Positions 48,070 to 60,517 of a DNA stretch of 64,000 nt are shown one piece after another (position 1 is the stretch's first letter; each line of letters starts with the position of its first letter). This stretch comes from Cryptomeria japonica (lineage: Eukaryota > Streptophyta > Pinopsida > Cupressales > Cupressaceae). The notes under the pieces were generated by a model. That model was not told where the DNA came from. It saw only the letters and a program-made list of their open reading frames with translations, and made no database searches. Made by a program: the position numbers and the translations under genes. The stretch spans positions 245,111,502 through 245,175,501 of the forward strand of contig NC_081409.1 in the NCBI RefSeq assembly GCF_030272615.1. Direction: 5' to 3'.

Positions 48070-48600
48070 TCACACATAAATAATAATGATTCTTGGATCA
48101 TAGATAGTGGATGCTCACATCACATGACAGGTGATAAACACAAGTTTGGTAAATTATAAGATTATGATGGAGGTTATGTAAGATTTGGTAATGATGCACC
48201 TTGTCCTGTGAAAGGTAAAGGTTCTATCACACTTCTTGACAATGCTAAATGTGATGATGTATATTGGGTTGAAGGTCTGAAATACAATTTGTTGAGTGTA
48301 GCACAGCTAAACAATACAGGATACCGAATAGAATTTCTAAAAGGAATTGTCAAAGTTCATGACAAACATGGAAAGTTGGCTGCTACTGGGACTCAAACAA
48401 GAGGTAATACATTTCATCTTGACTCAACTCGGAACAATTGTCTATATGCAAAAATAGAAGATACCTGGTTATGGCATAAAAGGTTTTGTAATGTAAATTT
48501 TGATAACCTGGTCAAAATAAGTAAGAAGCACCGTGTAAGAGGTCTACCAAGCTTGGAAAAACCTGAGAATGAAATATGTAGAGGATGGAAGACGGGCAAA
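48070..48600 (+). pseudogene. Copia protease and pre-integrase region
   Basis: Aspartic protease motif SWIIDSGCSHHMTGDK (about 48090), one stop after FGKL, then YNLLSVAQL and the pre-integrase segment WLWHKRFCNVNFDNL. Copy A has lost everything up to GNTFHLD. Confidence 0.88.
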
Positions 48601-49290
48601 ATGACAAAATCAAGCTTTACAAGTAAGCCTTACACTTCTAAAGGAATTTTAGATCTTGTGCACACTGATATTTGTGGTCCTATGAAAGTTCAAAGTTATT
48701 ATAGCGATAAATACTTCATATTATTTGTGGATGATTACTCAAGGATGATGTCAGTTATGTTTTTTAAAAGAGAAATCAAAAGCCTTTCAAATGTTCAAAT
48801 GTTATAAGGCAAGAGTTGAAAAAGAAACAAGAAGACAGTTAAAATGTCTAAGATCAGATACAGAAGGAGATTTCACTTCAAATGAATTTAACTTATTTTG
48901 CAATGATCATGGTATAAAAAGACAACTATCTACACCGAGAACACCACAACAAAATGGGATAGCTGAAAGAAGAAATAGATCAATTGTAGATTGTGCCAGA
49001 ACTTTGATGATAGAAAGGAGAGTACCTCAAATATTTTGGAGAGAAGCAATAAGCACTGCAGTTTACACCCTGAACCGAGTACAACTGAAGAAAGGAACTA
49101 TGAAGACACCGTATGAAATCTGGTATGAAAAGAAACCAAATGTAAGTTATTTTAAAATATTTGGAAGTAGATGTTATGTTTAAAAAGATGACAGAAATGG
49201 AAAATTTGATCAGAAAACAGAGGAAGGAACATTTCTTGGTTATTCCTCTAGGAGTAAAGCATTTAAATGCCTGATCAAATCATCTAACAA
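48601..49290 (+). pseudogene. Copia integrase
   Basis: The DDE triad is present: HTDICGP (Asp codon 48667-48669), LRSDTEGDF and NGIAERRNR (Glu codon 48965-48967). A frameshift lies near 48800, the same position as in copy A, so it predates the segmental duplication. A TAA at about 49182 replaces a His codon found in copy A. Confidence 0.9.
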
Positions 49291-50490
49291 AATAGTGGAA
49301 AGTGCAAATGTGAAAATTGATGAATTTGCAGAAAGGAATGATGAAGGAAATTCCAAAGAACTAGAAGATTATGTAGAGTTTGTATATGTACAACCGAGAA
49401 GTCTAACCAAGAAAGCCGATGAAGAAAATACTCAGTTACCGAGTGATGAAGAAGATCATACAGAGCCTACCGAGCCTATATTAGCAAAATATGTCAAAAG
49501 AAATCATGCATCAAGTCAGATTATAGGAGATAAGGATGCTTCAGTGATGACAAGGAACAAATTGAGATAGAACACATGTCTGATATCCGAATTTGAACCA
49601 AGGATAGTAAAAGAGGCATTAAGCAATGAAGATTGGGTGAATTCTATGATGGAAGAGATTGAACAAATCAAGAAAAATGAAACATGGACACTGGTCCGAA
49701 GACCAAAAGAGAAAAATGTAATCGGTACAAAGTGGATTTTTAGAAATAAGCCAAATGAAAAAGGTGAGGTCATTCAGAATAAAGCAAGGCTAGTTTTGCA
49801 AAGGTTATGCTCAAGAAGAAGGAATAGAGTATGGGGAGACTTTTGCACCTGTGGTAAGACTTGAGGGAGTGAGAACATTCTTGGCATATGCTGCTTACAA
49901 AAATTTCAAGGTATATCAAATGGATGTTAAATCTGCATTTTTGAATGGTATACTAGAAGAAGAAGTCTATATTGAACAGCCTGAAGGATTTATTGAAGAG
50001 AAGAATAAAGATCAGGTATGTAAGTTGAACAAAGCTTTATATTGTCTAAAGCAAGCACCTAGAGAATGGTATGAAAGGTTGCACTCTTACTTAATAAAGA
50101 TTGGATTTATGAGGACTAGTGAAAACAGAAACATGTATATGAAGAATGATGAGGATAATGGAATACTGATTTCAGCCATATTTGTTGATGATATTATTTT
50201 CTGTGGAAATGATTCTTTATGTAAGAACTTTGGAAATGAAATGTGCAAAGAATTTGAGATGTCATTAATCGGTGAAATAAAGTATTTTATAGGTTTACAA
50301 ATACTACAAATGAAAAATGGGATTTTCATTACTCAATCCAAGTATATAAAGGAAATCTTGAAGAAATTTGGAATGGAGGATTCTAAACCTGTAAGTACTC
50401 CTATGACTACTAATTGTAAACTATCAAAGAATGATGAATTTGCATATGTTGATGAGACACTTTACCGATCTATGATTGGAAAGTTGTAAT
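49291..50490 (+). pseudogene. Copia reverse transcriptase
   Basis: Glu-rich linker, then [17 protein letters not shown], a one-base insertion at about 49795 that shifts the frame, [24 protein letters not shown], and the intact catalytic IFVDDIIF (first Asp 50187-50189). Stops lie at about 49570 (after RNKLR) and at 50487 (after MIGKL). Confidence 0.92.
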
Positions 50491-51133
50491 ATGTAGTTCA
50501 CACTAGGCCTGATATAGCACATGCAGTAGGTATAACTGCAAGATTTTTTGCAGATCCAAAGAAACCCATATGACAACAATCAAGAGAATTTTCAGATACT
50601 TGAGAGGCACTGAAGATTATGGTTTACTATATAAAAAGAGGAATGATTTTAACTTAAAAGTCTATACTGATGTTGATTGGGTAGGAAATATTCATGATAG
50701 GAAAAGCACAAGCGATGGAGCTTTCTTTTTGGGAGAAAGACTATTGACTTGTCTTAGCAAAAAACAAGGATGCATTTCACAGTCAACAGTTGAAGCTGAA
50801 TATGTCGCTATAGCATTGAATTGTACCAATATAGCATGGATCAAACAACTGTTGGAAGGTATGAATGAGACAGTTACCAAGCCAGTAATTATATTTTGTG
50901 ATAATACAAGTGCTATTAACATTTCAAAGAATCCGGTAATGCACTCTAAGACAAAGCATATTTATATAAAGTATCATTATCTAAGAGAAGAAGTTCAAGA
51001 AAAGAAAGTTGTGCTGGAATATGTTAGCACAAAGGAAGAATTAGCAGACATCTTCACAAAGCCACTACCAAGGGACACTTTTGAGTATCTAACAAGTAAG
51101 TTAGGGGTCCTACCCCTATCTAGTACTCACTGA
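50491..51133 (+). pseudogene. Copia RNase H
   Basis: KVYTDVDWVGNIHDRKSTSD with catalytic Asp at 50669-50671, CLSKKQGCISQSTVEAEYVA, FCDNTSAINISKNPVMHSKT and the C-terminal ADIFTKPLPRDTFEYL. A frameshift lies upstream, near 50560. Confidence 0.92.
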
Positions 51134-51492
51134 CAGAGTTTGGTGAAAGCATCAATTCTATGACTCTACAGAATACTATTTGTGAGTTCATGCTGATTTG
51201 CACACTTTAGAAGGTTGTCTAAAGTTGTGCAGGAAACGGTGAATGAAGACAAGATGACTCTGACCGAGACTAAGATGATACATTTGTATATGTTTTAACA
51301 GCAAGGAAATTACTTCACAAGGGAAGTAATCATGAATTAGTTTTACTTTTGGCATTGTTGTCAAAGGGGGAGAAGACTAATGATGGGAAGAGAAGATTAC
51401 AGGAGAAGTTTACAGCTCAAGGATAATAGGAGAAGAATAACAGCAAGCAGTTTGAATCAATTGGAATAAATCGAGTTGGTATTGCCATCAAT

Positions 51493-51507
51493 GCCAAAGG
51501 GGGAGAT
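51493..51507 (+). other. Polypurine tract of copia copy B
   Basis: CCAAAGGGGGAGAT immediately before the 3' LTR, the usual plus-strand primer site. Confidence 0.88.
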
Positions 51508-53070
51508 TGTTGGCATTACATTAAGTTTGTTGGTATGAGGATATTGAGAAGGTTGTTGGAGATTGATGATATAATTGATAAAGGATGATTACTATCTTAA
51601 TAACATTATTTTGTCATTGATGTCAAGCAATTGATTTTTTGATTCAGTATGATGTTGCCAAATCTTAAAGAGTATATTTTGATGAGTATAAAGATGTCGG
51701 TAAATGACACAGAAAGAATGTGAAAATGAAGGGGAGTAATAAGTTATTCAATGGGAAACTATTACCAAGTTAGATAGTGATGAGCTTATGATATTTTGAT
51801 TGTTTTGATATCCTATATATGTGTATTCAAAGACTAAATAAGAAGGAGAAAAGATTTCATGCAATAGAGTGATTAAAGGTTTGATACTATTCTATTTTAC
51901 CGAGGAAGGAGCCAGTCGGTAAATCCCAAGGTTATCGATGTCGATTAAAGAAGGAAGAAGTCATCGAGCGTCATCAGCAAGCAAAGCTATCGAGATAGTA
52001 ACCGAGACTAATACAGAATGTCTACCGAGTAAAGTTCAGAATTAACCGAGTATCAACCGAGCAGTAACAAAATGCATTGGATGAATAAATACATTATTAA
52101 ATGAAGGATGTCAATGAGCTGGAGATTTATAGAAGATTGAAATGTCAAGCAAGAAGTTTGTTAAGGATCAACAGCAATGAAAATTCAAGAGTTAGATCTA
52201 CAACACAGATTGAATGGTCATAACCGAGCACAAGTACCAAGGTAGGAATACAAGTTTCAAGGCATGATAAAACATTTTTCAGTTCGAAGGATTCAATGAA
52301 CCTAGTTAAGTTTGAAGATCTGATGACTAAGATTAATCATGGGAAATGTGATTAAGAAGATTAAGCGGTTAGAAATTGCTTATAAATAAGGAAAGTTGAT
52401 GAACAAAGTATGTGGGCAAATAGAAGAGCAATGATACTGCAGAGGTGATTACCAAGTACAGAAGATTGAAGATCTTATTGAAGAACAGAGTGAGAAGCCC
52501 AGCAAGGAGGAAGATAAGTCTTATAACAAGATTATTTTGAGAACATAGAGTCTGCTATAACATTTCAGATGTGAAGTTGCGGATATATTTTATTATTGTT
52601 ATTTGTTTTTGTAAGTGACAGGAAATCTCTTAACCGAGTGGACCTAACAGTCTTATTTGTAAATCCTCTAGCAAGGTAACATTCTAATTGAGTGTTTGAA
52701 ATCCTTTGACAAGGTCACTTCTAACAAAGTGCAATATTCTGATAGATCGGAGGGAAATCCCTTGACCGGGTCACATCTAGCAATGTGTTTATGTAATCTT
52801 TAACAGGATTGGCTTTTAACCGAGCATACTCTAGAAGAGTATATTTTCTTAGTGGGTCTGAAATCCCATAGTGGTTTTTCCCTATTAGGGTTTCCATGTT
52901 AAATTTGGTGTTAAATGTGTTTTGATGTTTCAAGTTTATTTGTTTATGAGTTTGAATGATTTACAGTCATGGTTGCATATCAAGTAAGTTCTATCGAGGT
53001 TGAATCTTATTAGAGAATTGAATTGTGATTTTATCTGATTCACCCCCCCCCCCCTCTCATCTAACTAACA
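51508..53070 (+). repeat. 3' LTR of copia copy B
   Basis: 1563 bases, TGTTGG...CTAACTAACA, TATAAATA at 52381-52388. It differs from the 5' LTR by scattered substitutions, many at CpG (ACCGAG versus ACCAAG), and by small indels. Confidence 0.95.
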
Positions 53071-53075
53071 CAAAC

Positions 53076-54368
53076 TGGCTATTATTTACTCATGAGAATA
53101 CATATTGACAAACAACAAGCCATATTCCTAACTCTAGAATTCAGCCCTATTACTATACATAAAGCTTAGAACAAAATCTTAGAACCTAGACAAAAAGAAG
53201 GAAGAAGAATTAATAGAATGAACATAAGCTTCCAAAATATCCTTTTTGTTGATAGTTGTCCATCCAAAATCAAATCTACACTTGCAATTTCATGTCATGT
53301 CATTCTACCTTGCTTCCCCAATCTGCCATCGATGCACAGAGTCACCCTATGTCCTCATACGGATATAAAATTTTAGGGCAAGGAAATATTTCATCCTCTT
53401 GGGACTCGTTGGGGCTATTTCTTTTATTTGGCTAAGTCCCAAGCACTATCCTTTTATCAACACAACTTGCAATGTCCCTTTGGCTGATGTGTCATCTTGC
53501 TCGGGGCTCGTCAAGGTTAAAATTTGACTCTGTCGAGTGTCGAGCTCTTCTTACCTTTGTCAAAAAGAGATAAGATTTTGTAACAATGTTATTTAATGAT
53601 GTTTTTAAATCACTATTAAATAATGATTTAAATTAAAATCCATTTCACAACCCCTTTTCTTCTTGCTTTAGAACTTGGAAATCGAGTCCCACTGAATGCA
53701 CCTGTGGCCCTTATAAGCACACTACGGCTAAATATCGTTCACTGTGTTTTGATTACTTGGCACTCATTGAGTTGAGAAATAAGCCCTTGCTGAGTGCCGA
53801 GGGAAAGCTTCCTCTTGCCATACTATATAGTCAATGGACCCCACTTTTTAGAAGCGCGGTTTCACAATTCAAATGTACCTGCCTAATAATGTTATAAAAC
53901 ATTATTTTAAATGATACTTTGGATATTCTATATTTCTTGTGTGTGGCTGGGCGCATGACATGAATAGTAGGCCCCATACCTTTTACAAACATGCCCTCAT
54001 CTTTCACATACATGTTAAATTTAAATCATAAAAATGATTTAAACAACAAGAAACTTATATCAATCTTGGAAATGCAACAATAACATGATGAGGCAAGTAG
54101 GGCCTCTTGTGGGCCCGACTTAAAAAAAAATCATTTTCAAGTAGCTGAACCTTGAAACTGATTTAGAATCACTTCAGCATTCATTTGGATCAATAACACG
54201 CAAGCTGGAATCAATGAAATTTGATTTTCAACCACTGTGCAAAATGATCAAAACAAGCCCAAAGGCTCTGAAAACCGATAAAATGCCCACTTGAGACCAT
54301 GCCACTTGGCAAACATTTAATTGGATATACTAAGAATCACTCTGCAAAATGGAGTTGCTTGAGGATAC
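53076..54368. other. Right flank of copia (copy B)
   Basis: Collinear with 11683-12975. No gene seen. Confidence 0.55.
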
Positions 54369-56580
54369 CTAGGGTGTGAAATATTAAACCTCGAAGCTGA
54401 CATCTTAGTTGTTTCTGCATTAAAACCTACCAAAACCCTCTTCAAACCCTTTTTCAATCTATTTTGAAAAAATAGCAAATGAAATCGTGAAGGTCTAGGG
54501 TCTTGCATGCAAGCTCATTTAGCTATAAGGAATCACATGGACCACTTGGTTTGATGAAATAATCATCTAGGAACAATATATAAATGCTCAAATTAAGCTC
54601 CGTTGGAACACTTTGCAATCTGCAAAAAATAAATTGTAAATGGTTTGACCTTAGCAAACATGTCAAATCATGACCCGATAATCTGCAAATAGGAAAAGGG
54701 ATACACAAATATGTAGGGAATACAGGGGAACAAGCAGATTATCATGATGATCAACTGGGTGCAAAATGCAAGCCTCTAAAGTAGGCCACTCAGTCTTTTT
54801 CTGAAAATGCATACATAGTAAACCCTTGTTGAGCTCTCAAATCAAGTGCTTCAAAAAAATCCAATCTGATTGTGGGATGCTTCAACATGATAAAAATGCT
54901 TATTGATAGGTGTTCAACACCTTCCCATAGTGATTTTGCATAATAATCAACGGGCTTCAAAATGGAGCTCTCCAAAGTGAGCTACTTAGGCAAGATTTTA
55001 TAGGGGTACCTCTGAGTGTAGTGAACAAAATTTTACGTGGGCCCTCAAAATTTAGCCAAATTTTGGTGGTCCCAACACCTACCAACATATTCTTTGTCCT
55101 TATTCTTGTTGCCCCTCTTTCTGTTGGCACCATTAGCCCTGCTTTTATATCAGATTTGCAATGTACAACTATTCAATGGTGAAATTTTTTTTAAAAAAAT
55201 TTAACTAGTTTTTCTATTACATCCATATTAATAAAACCATTTTATTGTTGGTTTTTCACTCCTATTTTTCTTCCAAGTAATGGAAAAGAATCAGCCACCT
55301 CTTGAAATTATAGACTTATTAAGTGATTACTCTAACCAGGCCACTTTACCATGAACTAAGCTATCAACAAGTGTAAATTTGTAGTGAAATCGTATAGACA
55401 AAATCATGACATTTGCAAACAATGTTGTACCAAACTGTCGTGAGATTGTCAAACGCACTTGGGAAATGACTGAGGGTGCAAACCATATTCAACATTCTAA
55501 GATCGTAACCATGCAAGCAGCTCTACAAAAATTTCATCTAACATGTGGAACATTAGAGGCTTTCTTCAAGAGCTGGCTTATGATGAGTACTATGTAATAG
55601 TCGATGCTTCTATACTAATCTATGTATTCCATATTACTTTGGATGACATGTAGTTTGCATGGAAAAGTTGCAGTTAATATTTTCTAAAGGATATATTTAT
55701 GTAGAGTTTTTTTCCTTTGGCTCTCCAGTAGAGCAACCTAGAAACTATGTAATGCTTTCCCAGTACAGTCGCATATAGTAAATAAGAATAACGTATAAGA
55801 ATAAATTCCTTTTGGAATTCTTCCTTTGTTGCACTTTGGTTATTCTTCGGTGGAGCATATTTATCTGAAGATCGACAATTATTCAAAATATAAACATGTT
55901 AGAAATGACATATCTTATTTTTGCTATATTTTCTACAATCATTAATATGAAAGCTGGTAAAATTATTATCTATAACCTCTTTGTTCTACAATACCGTTGT
56001 GTGTTTTCCTTCTATAAATATTCTATAGTTTACCACTTCTAATGTAAAGCACTGGTTCATATATGTTGATGTTATAGCAACTAGAGATATCTTTCCCTTG
56101 ACTGTTGTATTAGTCATTATAATTACTTTATTCAATTCATAGTTATCTCTATTACTTCTGCAATCTCTTTGTTTTCTCTAAACTGTGTGTTAGTATTACA
56201 ACTTGTGTTTATTCTAGTTAAACGATCTGGTTAATATCAAACCCCTGGACTTTGGCTTTGACCCTCCTGATAAGAGTCATGTTTATTCGATGTTTTGCTT
56301 AGTCAAGTATATAGTTTCATCTGATCGGGAGTTTTAGAATACAGTCATTGTCGAAGGTCTGCTATATATATATTCATGTAATACCCATCAAAGATTATGT
56401 TGTATATATACGTGTATTGTCTGTGAAGATATTGTTGTGCACATTTGCATTAACTATGTTGAGTTATATTCTATTCATATACATGCGATACCTATGAATG
56501 ATTTGTTGTGCATTTGCGTGTGGTTGTTCGTGGAATATATGTATTATACATATGCGCCCAACAACTTTAAAAAAATCAAC
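54369..56580. other. Non-genic, unresolved
   Basis: No family was recognised. A 63-codon frame at 55406-55597 is short and unsupported. The stretch before 56580 is AT-rich with repeated TATATATTCATG-like words. Confidence 0.45.
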
Positions 56581-57036
56581 ATGGTATCAGAGCCAGGTTG
56601 GGAATAGGCTCTGTGTTCAAATCCCACACTCTTCACAGGAAAGGGCCATGCATGCTTTCATAGTTTGGACTATGACGAATGAAATGGGTACCTAAAGGGC
56701 ATCGTTATAGAAGTTGTTCATGACGCAGGGCATGACGCTCCCCTCTGTCGCATCAACTTCAGGCATCCCTTCTGTTACAGGCAACAAAAGGAGCTATTCA
56801 TTATCGTTGAGGATATCTATACTGGCCAGTTTATTTACTGCAATAAGAAGGCCAATCTGATTGTGGGGAATGTCTTCCCTCTAAGATCTATTCCTGAGGG
56901 TGATGTGGTTTGTAATGTGGAGCAGCATGTGGACGATCGTGGCTCCTTTTCTAGGGCTTCTAGAGATTATGCCATCGCATTTGTCACAACCCTAATAATG
57001 GCACTTCCAATGCCAGGATACATAAGTTTTTGTTAT
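56581..57036 (+). pseudogene. RPL8: Cytosolic ribosomal protein L8 (uL2) pseudogene, 5' portion
   Basis: ATG at 56581. After a degraded start (ATCAGAGC... corresponds to the VIRAQ region), the reading GSVFKSHTLHRKGP is followed by frameshifts, then [83 protein letters not shown] and, after another shift, HNPNNGTS. This is the N-terminal 60% of the 60S protein, in order and with no intron visible. The C-terminal, strongly conserved rRNA-binding part is missing. The residues match the family well; the gene is clearly dead. Confidence 0.92.
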
Positions 57037-57400
57037 TCATAATGTTGCAAGGGAAGATGATATTTTTTCTCCTATGTGCTTTTTCATGTGCGCAAACCCA
57101 TGATCTTGTTGATGCTCTCATGTCAACCAAAATCTTGAAGCATATCTAATGCCTGTAATGCAGTTGCTATAGCAGTAGTTTTGTTTTTAATTCTACATTC
57201 AATCAAGCATTCCCTTTATGAGGAGTTGCTATTGCCTTGGCTTGGTGTTTTGCACTTTCAATACTGTGAGAAAATTGATTCCAGGAGGCATTACAAGGGC
57301 ATGAAAGTTTGTATGTTGACGAAAAACTTCTTCAGCTTGTATTTACCAGGCTTGAAGGTGAATTTGTGTAGCTCATGAGACCACATGTATCTAGGACCGT
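57037..57400 (+). other. Unassigned stretch, possible further gene fragment
   Basis: A frame near 57299-57405 reads ESLYVDEKLLQLVFTRLEGE and then a stop. It looks protein-like but I cannot assign it safely. The stretch sits between two host-gene fragments. Confidence 0.3.
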
Positions 57401-57525
57401 CATGTGAAAATGACCTTGTACTTTGACGTGGAATTGAGAGTGCCTTTGTCTCGATTCCAAGAAGCCATGAAGGACGTAAAGAAAATAAGAAATTTGAATC
57501 CTGAAAGGATGTGTGACCAAGATAT
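57401..57525 (+). pseudogene. L-gulonolactone oxidase-like C-terminal fragment
   Basis: HVKMTLYFDVELRVPLSRFQ followed by EAMKDVKKIRNLNPERMCDQ. The pattern (a beta strand, VPLS, an amphipathic helix ending in DV.K...LNP..LC) is that of the C-terminal half of plant L-gulono-lactone oxidase-like FAD enzymes. The call comes from memory of the family and is moderate. The reading is cut after DQDI where the LTR at 57526 begins, which fits insertion of the LTR element into this fragment. Confidence 0.45.
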
Positions 57526-58679
57526 TGTTACTATTTACTAAGTTGCCATTAGTTTTATGTCCAAAGTCATTCTATATACTCTAGTCAGTTATTACTACCG
57601 AAACATTAAGTCGGTAAGCACAAAGCAGTCGATTATAGAAGAAAGCAGTCACAGAGCTTAGTATACACCGAGCTATCGACTGAGTAACACTCTATGTCTA
57701 TCGAGCAGCAAAAATGATACACCGAGTGAAACGTGTTACCAGATTCATTGAACCTAGACACATATGGGAAACGTGTTACAAGATCGAGGAACATGGAATC
57801 TTTATCACTTAGGAAACTGCACCTTAAAGATTTTGTATGATCTTGAGGTCATCTATCCAATGAAATATTTTGTATGGTTATTCATTCGATGAATCATGTT
57901 TGTAAGATCGAAGCATGAACATATCACCGACATAAGAGATCTATTTATACATCATGAATTGAGGATCAGATATATAGGTGTATGAAGCAAGACATGTGTA
58001 ATAGATAAGGAAGCACTGAGTGTTGTGACTGTTAGAGACACAAAGGTCACCGAGAAGGATTTCAGAGAACAGTCAAAGAACAGAGTAAACAGAAGGGTTT
58101 ACCGAGTTAATCTATGGATTACCGAGGTATGCTATAAGCAAGGTAATCTCATTTTGAGCACATAGAATCTGCTATAACATTTTAGATGTGAAGTTGCAGA
58201 TATTTTGTAATATTTTGATTGTAATATTTTGAGTTGTAAGAGAAACCTTTAATAGGGTAAAAGACTCTAACAAAGTCTATAAATTGTAAAGCCTCTAACC
58301 AGGTGCAGCATTTAGAATAAGTGTTGTAAAATCCTTTAGCAAGGTAGATCTAACGATCTTGATACTCCTATCAGGGTAAGCTATCAGAAATAGCTAAACA
58401 CGTAGCTCTAACCGAGCAACCTTTATTATTGCAGTAGTGAAGTTGTGGGTGCCATCCCCACCACAGTTTTTCTCTCTAACCAAGAGTTTCTGCGTAACCA
58501 AAATATATGTGTTATGGAGTGAATCATGTATGATTGTTATTTATTTGTTTTAGCATTATATTATGTTACAGCAGTTTTTGGTTTATGCTTAACAGTAAAT
58601 TTATTGTTAAAGAAAAGATTTGAAGTACTAATTCACCCCTCCCCTCTCAGTACATTAGCTTTCTATATTGGGCCTAACA
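57526..58679 (+). repeat. 5' LTR of the right-hand element
   Basis: The end is secure: GGCCTAACA followed by ATTGGTATCAGAGC. The start TGTTACTATTTACTAAGTT is inferred from similarity to the copia LTR start and from the break in the upstream gene fragment. It contains GAGCACATAGAATCTGCTAT, shared with the copia LTR (near 46402). Confidence 0.7.
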
Positions 58680-58681
58680 AT

Positions 58682-58693
58682 TGGTATCAGAGC
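58682..58693 (+). other. Primer binding site
   Basis: TGGTATCAGAGC, three bases after the LTR end. Confidence 0.93.
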
Positions 58694-58741
58694 TTGAATC
58701 TTGGAAAAGGGTTTAACTACCTAAAGAGAAAGATCTTATCA

Positions 58742-59975
58742 ATGGAAGGCTACAGACAATCTCGAAGAATTGTGAATCTTCAAAATGAATTGGATCATGC
58801 TAATCAAGTGATTGCTGACATGCAGAAACAAACGCAAAAATCTTTGAAAGTTAGAAGAAGATTATCTGATGATTTGCAGGACTCTCAAGAGTTAGTGGAG
58901 CAAATTGAGACATCATCTGAGAACAGTATATCTGAAGAGACTGAAGAAATGATTGGAGAACTAAAAGAAAAGAACAAAGCACTAACTGATCAGCTAAAAG
59001 CAATGAAAAGAGAACATGAACATTTCAGCACACAGATGACTGAAAATCTTGATGCATTGAGGATAGTCGAGGATAAATTAAGAGATCTAGAAAGAGAAAA
59101 ACAACAATTTGAAGCATTAGTATCTGAAAGGAATGATGAAATCACAAGGTTGACTAGAATTCAATAAAATCTGTCAGATCAATTGGGTTATGCACATCAT
59201 GAAGCAAATCTGAAAGATGATGAGAATCAAGCATTGAAACTTGAAGTATCAAGGTTGACTGATGAACTTGAAACAGAGAAGAAATCCAAAGAAACACTGA
59301 AGAAGAGTTATGAAGCATCAAAGATGTTGGATGAGAAACTGAATACAAAAAGACCCAACAAAGTTGCAGGACTCAGTTACAAAGGAAAAGACTCTACCGA
59401 GAAGGGAATCCACACTACCGAGAAAGGAGAATCATCAAAGCAAGCTGGAAATAAGGACAAAGTAGGACAATTGCAATAAATATGGTCACACATGTAGGAC
59501 AAAGTCTGCTAGCAATTATCAGAAGGCAAAATTCAAAGGGTTTTGTAAAAACTGCAATAGATATGGACATAGTACCGAGAAGTGTTGGTTTAAGCAAAAA
59601 AACTATATGTGATCTGCACACCGAGCAAATACTAGAAGCTACCGAACTTACATAGATCTTGACTGACAGTATACTGCAATACCATGGGATTAAAATACAA
59701 GGATATGGTGTGAATGTTGTGGAAGATATGGACATATACGTGCCAACTGCTTTATAAGGTTTGGAATGAACAATCGAAGATCATGGAGAAATCCTAGTAT
59801 GGCATGTTTTCATTGTCACAAAGTTGGACACTTGGCTAGAGATTGCATAGATCAACCTAGAGGAGACACTGAGGAAATAAGAAGCAAATTACAGATGACT
59901 TGGAAAAATAAGGAAATTGTGTCAAATGAAGAAAGCATCTTACCTACCGAGTTAGGTGCACCTATTCCAAATTAA
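58742..59975 (+). pseudogene. Gag-like ORF: coiled coil plus CCHC zinc knuckles
   Basis: ATG at 58742 (MEGYRQSRRIVNLQNELDHA). Long heptad-rich coiled coil (KALTDQLKAMKREHEHF, LRDLEREKQQFEALV), one TAA at 59165, more coiled coil, then a Lys/Glu linker. After a frameshift at about 59460 three complete CCHC knuckles follow: CKNCNRYGHSTEKC (59544), CECCGRYGHIRANC (59709) and CFHCHKVGHLARDC (59805). A degraded fourth (CNKYGHTC, 59472) precedes them. Three further in-frame stops lie between 59600 and 59700. The usual capsid-type gag domain is absent. RNA binding and assembly by the coiled coil are inferred. Confidence 0.75.
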
Positions 59976-60517
59976 TCGATGAAGGTATGAAGGGACTGCA
60001 TTCTTTCAAGGTTAAATCTTAACAGTTCCCATATTTTATCATGTACTTAATTCAAAATCTGCATAGCTAAGATGCATTTAGCAAGTTTGAAATTTTATCA
60101 AGTCTTTTGTAGCACTAGTCTAGTCGGTAAATGCAGGAAGCCTATCAAGACGGTAAATGCAGGAAATCTAGCTACTCGATAAAAGCATAAAAAGGAAGTG
60201 GTACCGAGTGCATTTAATGTTTTCTTACCTAACCGCACGGAGCCCGATAAGGTAAAATGTGTACTTAAAAGCTTTTGCACGGTCATTTTACACTTACCAA
60301 GTTTTCAGAAAGCAGAGCAAAGCGATTCAAAGGCGATCAAACCTCTTCCAAAGTGAAATTCAAGGTATTTACATCAATCACAATGCATTGTCAAGCTAGT
60401 TTATCGATCATATCAGTTGTGAATATCTGTTTTACATTTACTAAGAGGAAAGCGTCTGTCATTTAAAAGTTTTCAAACCCTAAGGATCTTTTGTTAAGTG
60501 ATTATCCAAAATTTGAA
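59976..60517 (+). other. Spacer between gag-like ORF and long ORF
   Basis: Non-coding. Contains CGGTAAATGCAGGAA twice (60126 and 60150) and a short GC-richer patch (60230-60300). It may hold a splice acceptor or a separate promoter for the long ORF, but I see no decisive signal. Confidence 0.45.

Larger units (their letters stand above)
45383..53070 (+). mobile_element. Ty1/copia retrotransposon, structurally complete (copy B)
   Basis: 7.7 kb with LTRs at 45383-46932 and 51508-53070, CAAAC on both sides (45378-45382 and 53071-53075), PBS, gag, protease, integrase, RT, RNase H in copia order, and a polypurine tract. Scattered frameshifts and stops make it non-autonomous, but the catalytic residues of integrase, RT and RNase H are preserved. 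Confidence 0.95.
39966..54368 (+). repeat. Segmental duplication, copy B
   Basis: Direct copy of 1-12975. The copia element is fuller here; copy A lost and rearranged part of it. Right of 54368 the two copies are unrelated: a LINE ORF1 fragment in A, unrecognised DNA in B. Confidence 0.93.

Noticed and set aside
56580-56595. TGGTATCAGAGCC looks like a retrotransposon primer binding site
   Set aside because: It lies at the start codon of the RPL8 pseudogene and matches that gene's own first codons (ATC AGA GC); no LTR end is recognisable before it and no gag follows.
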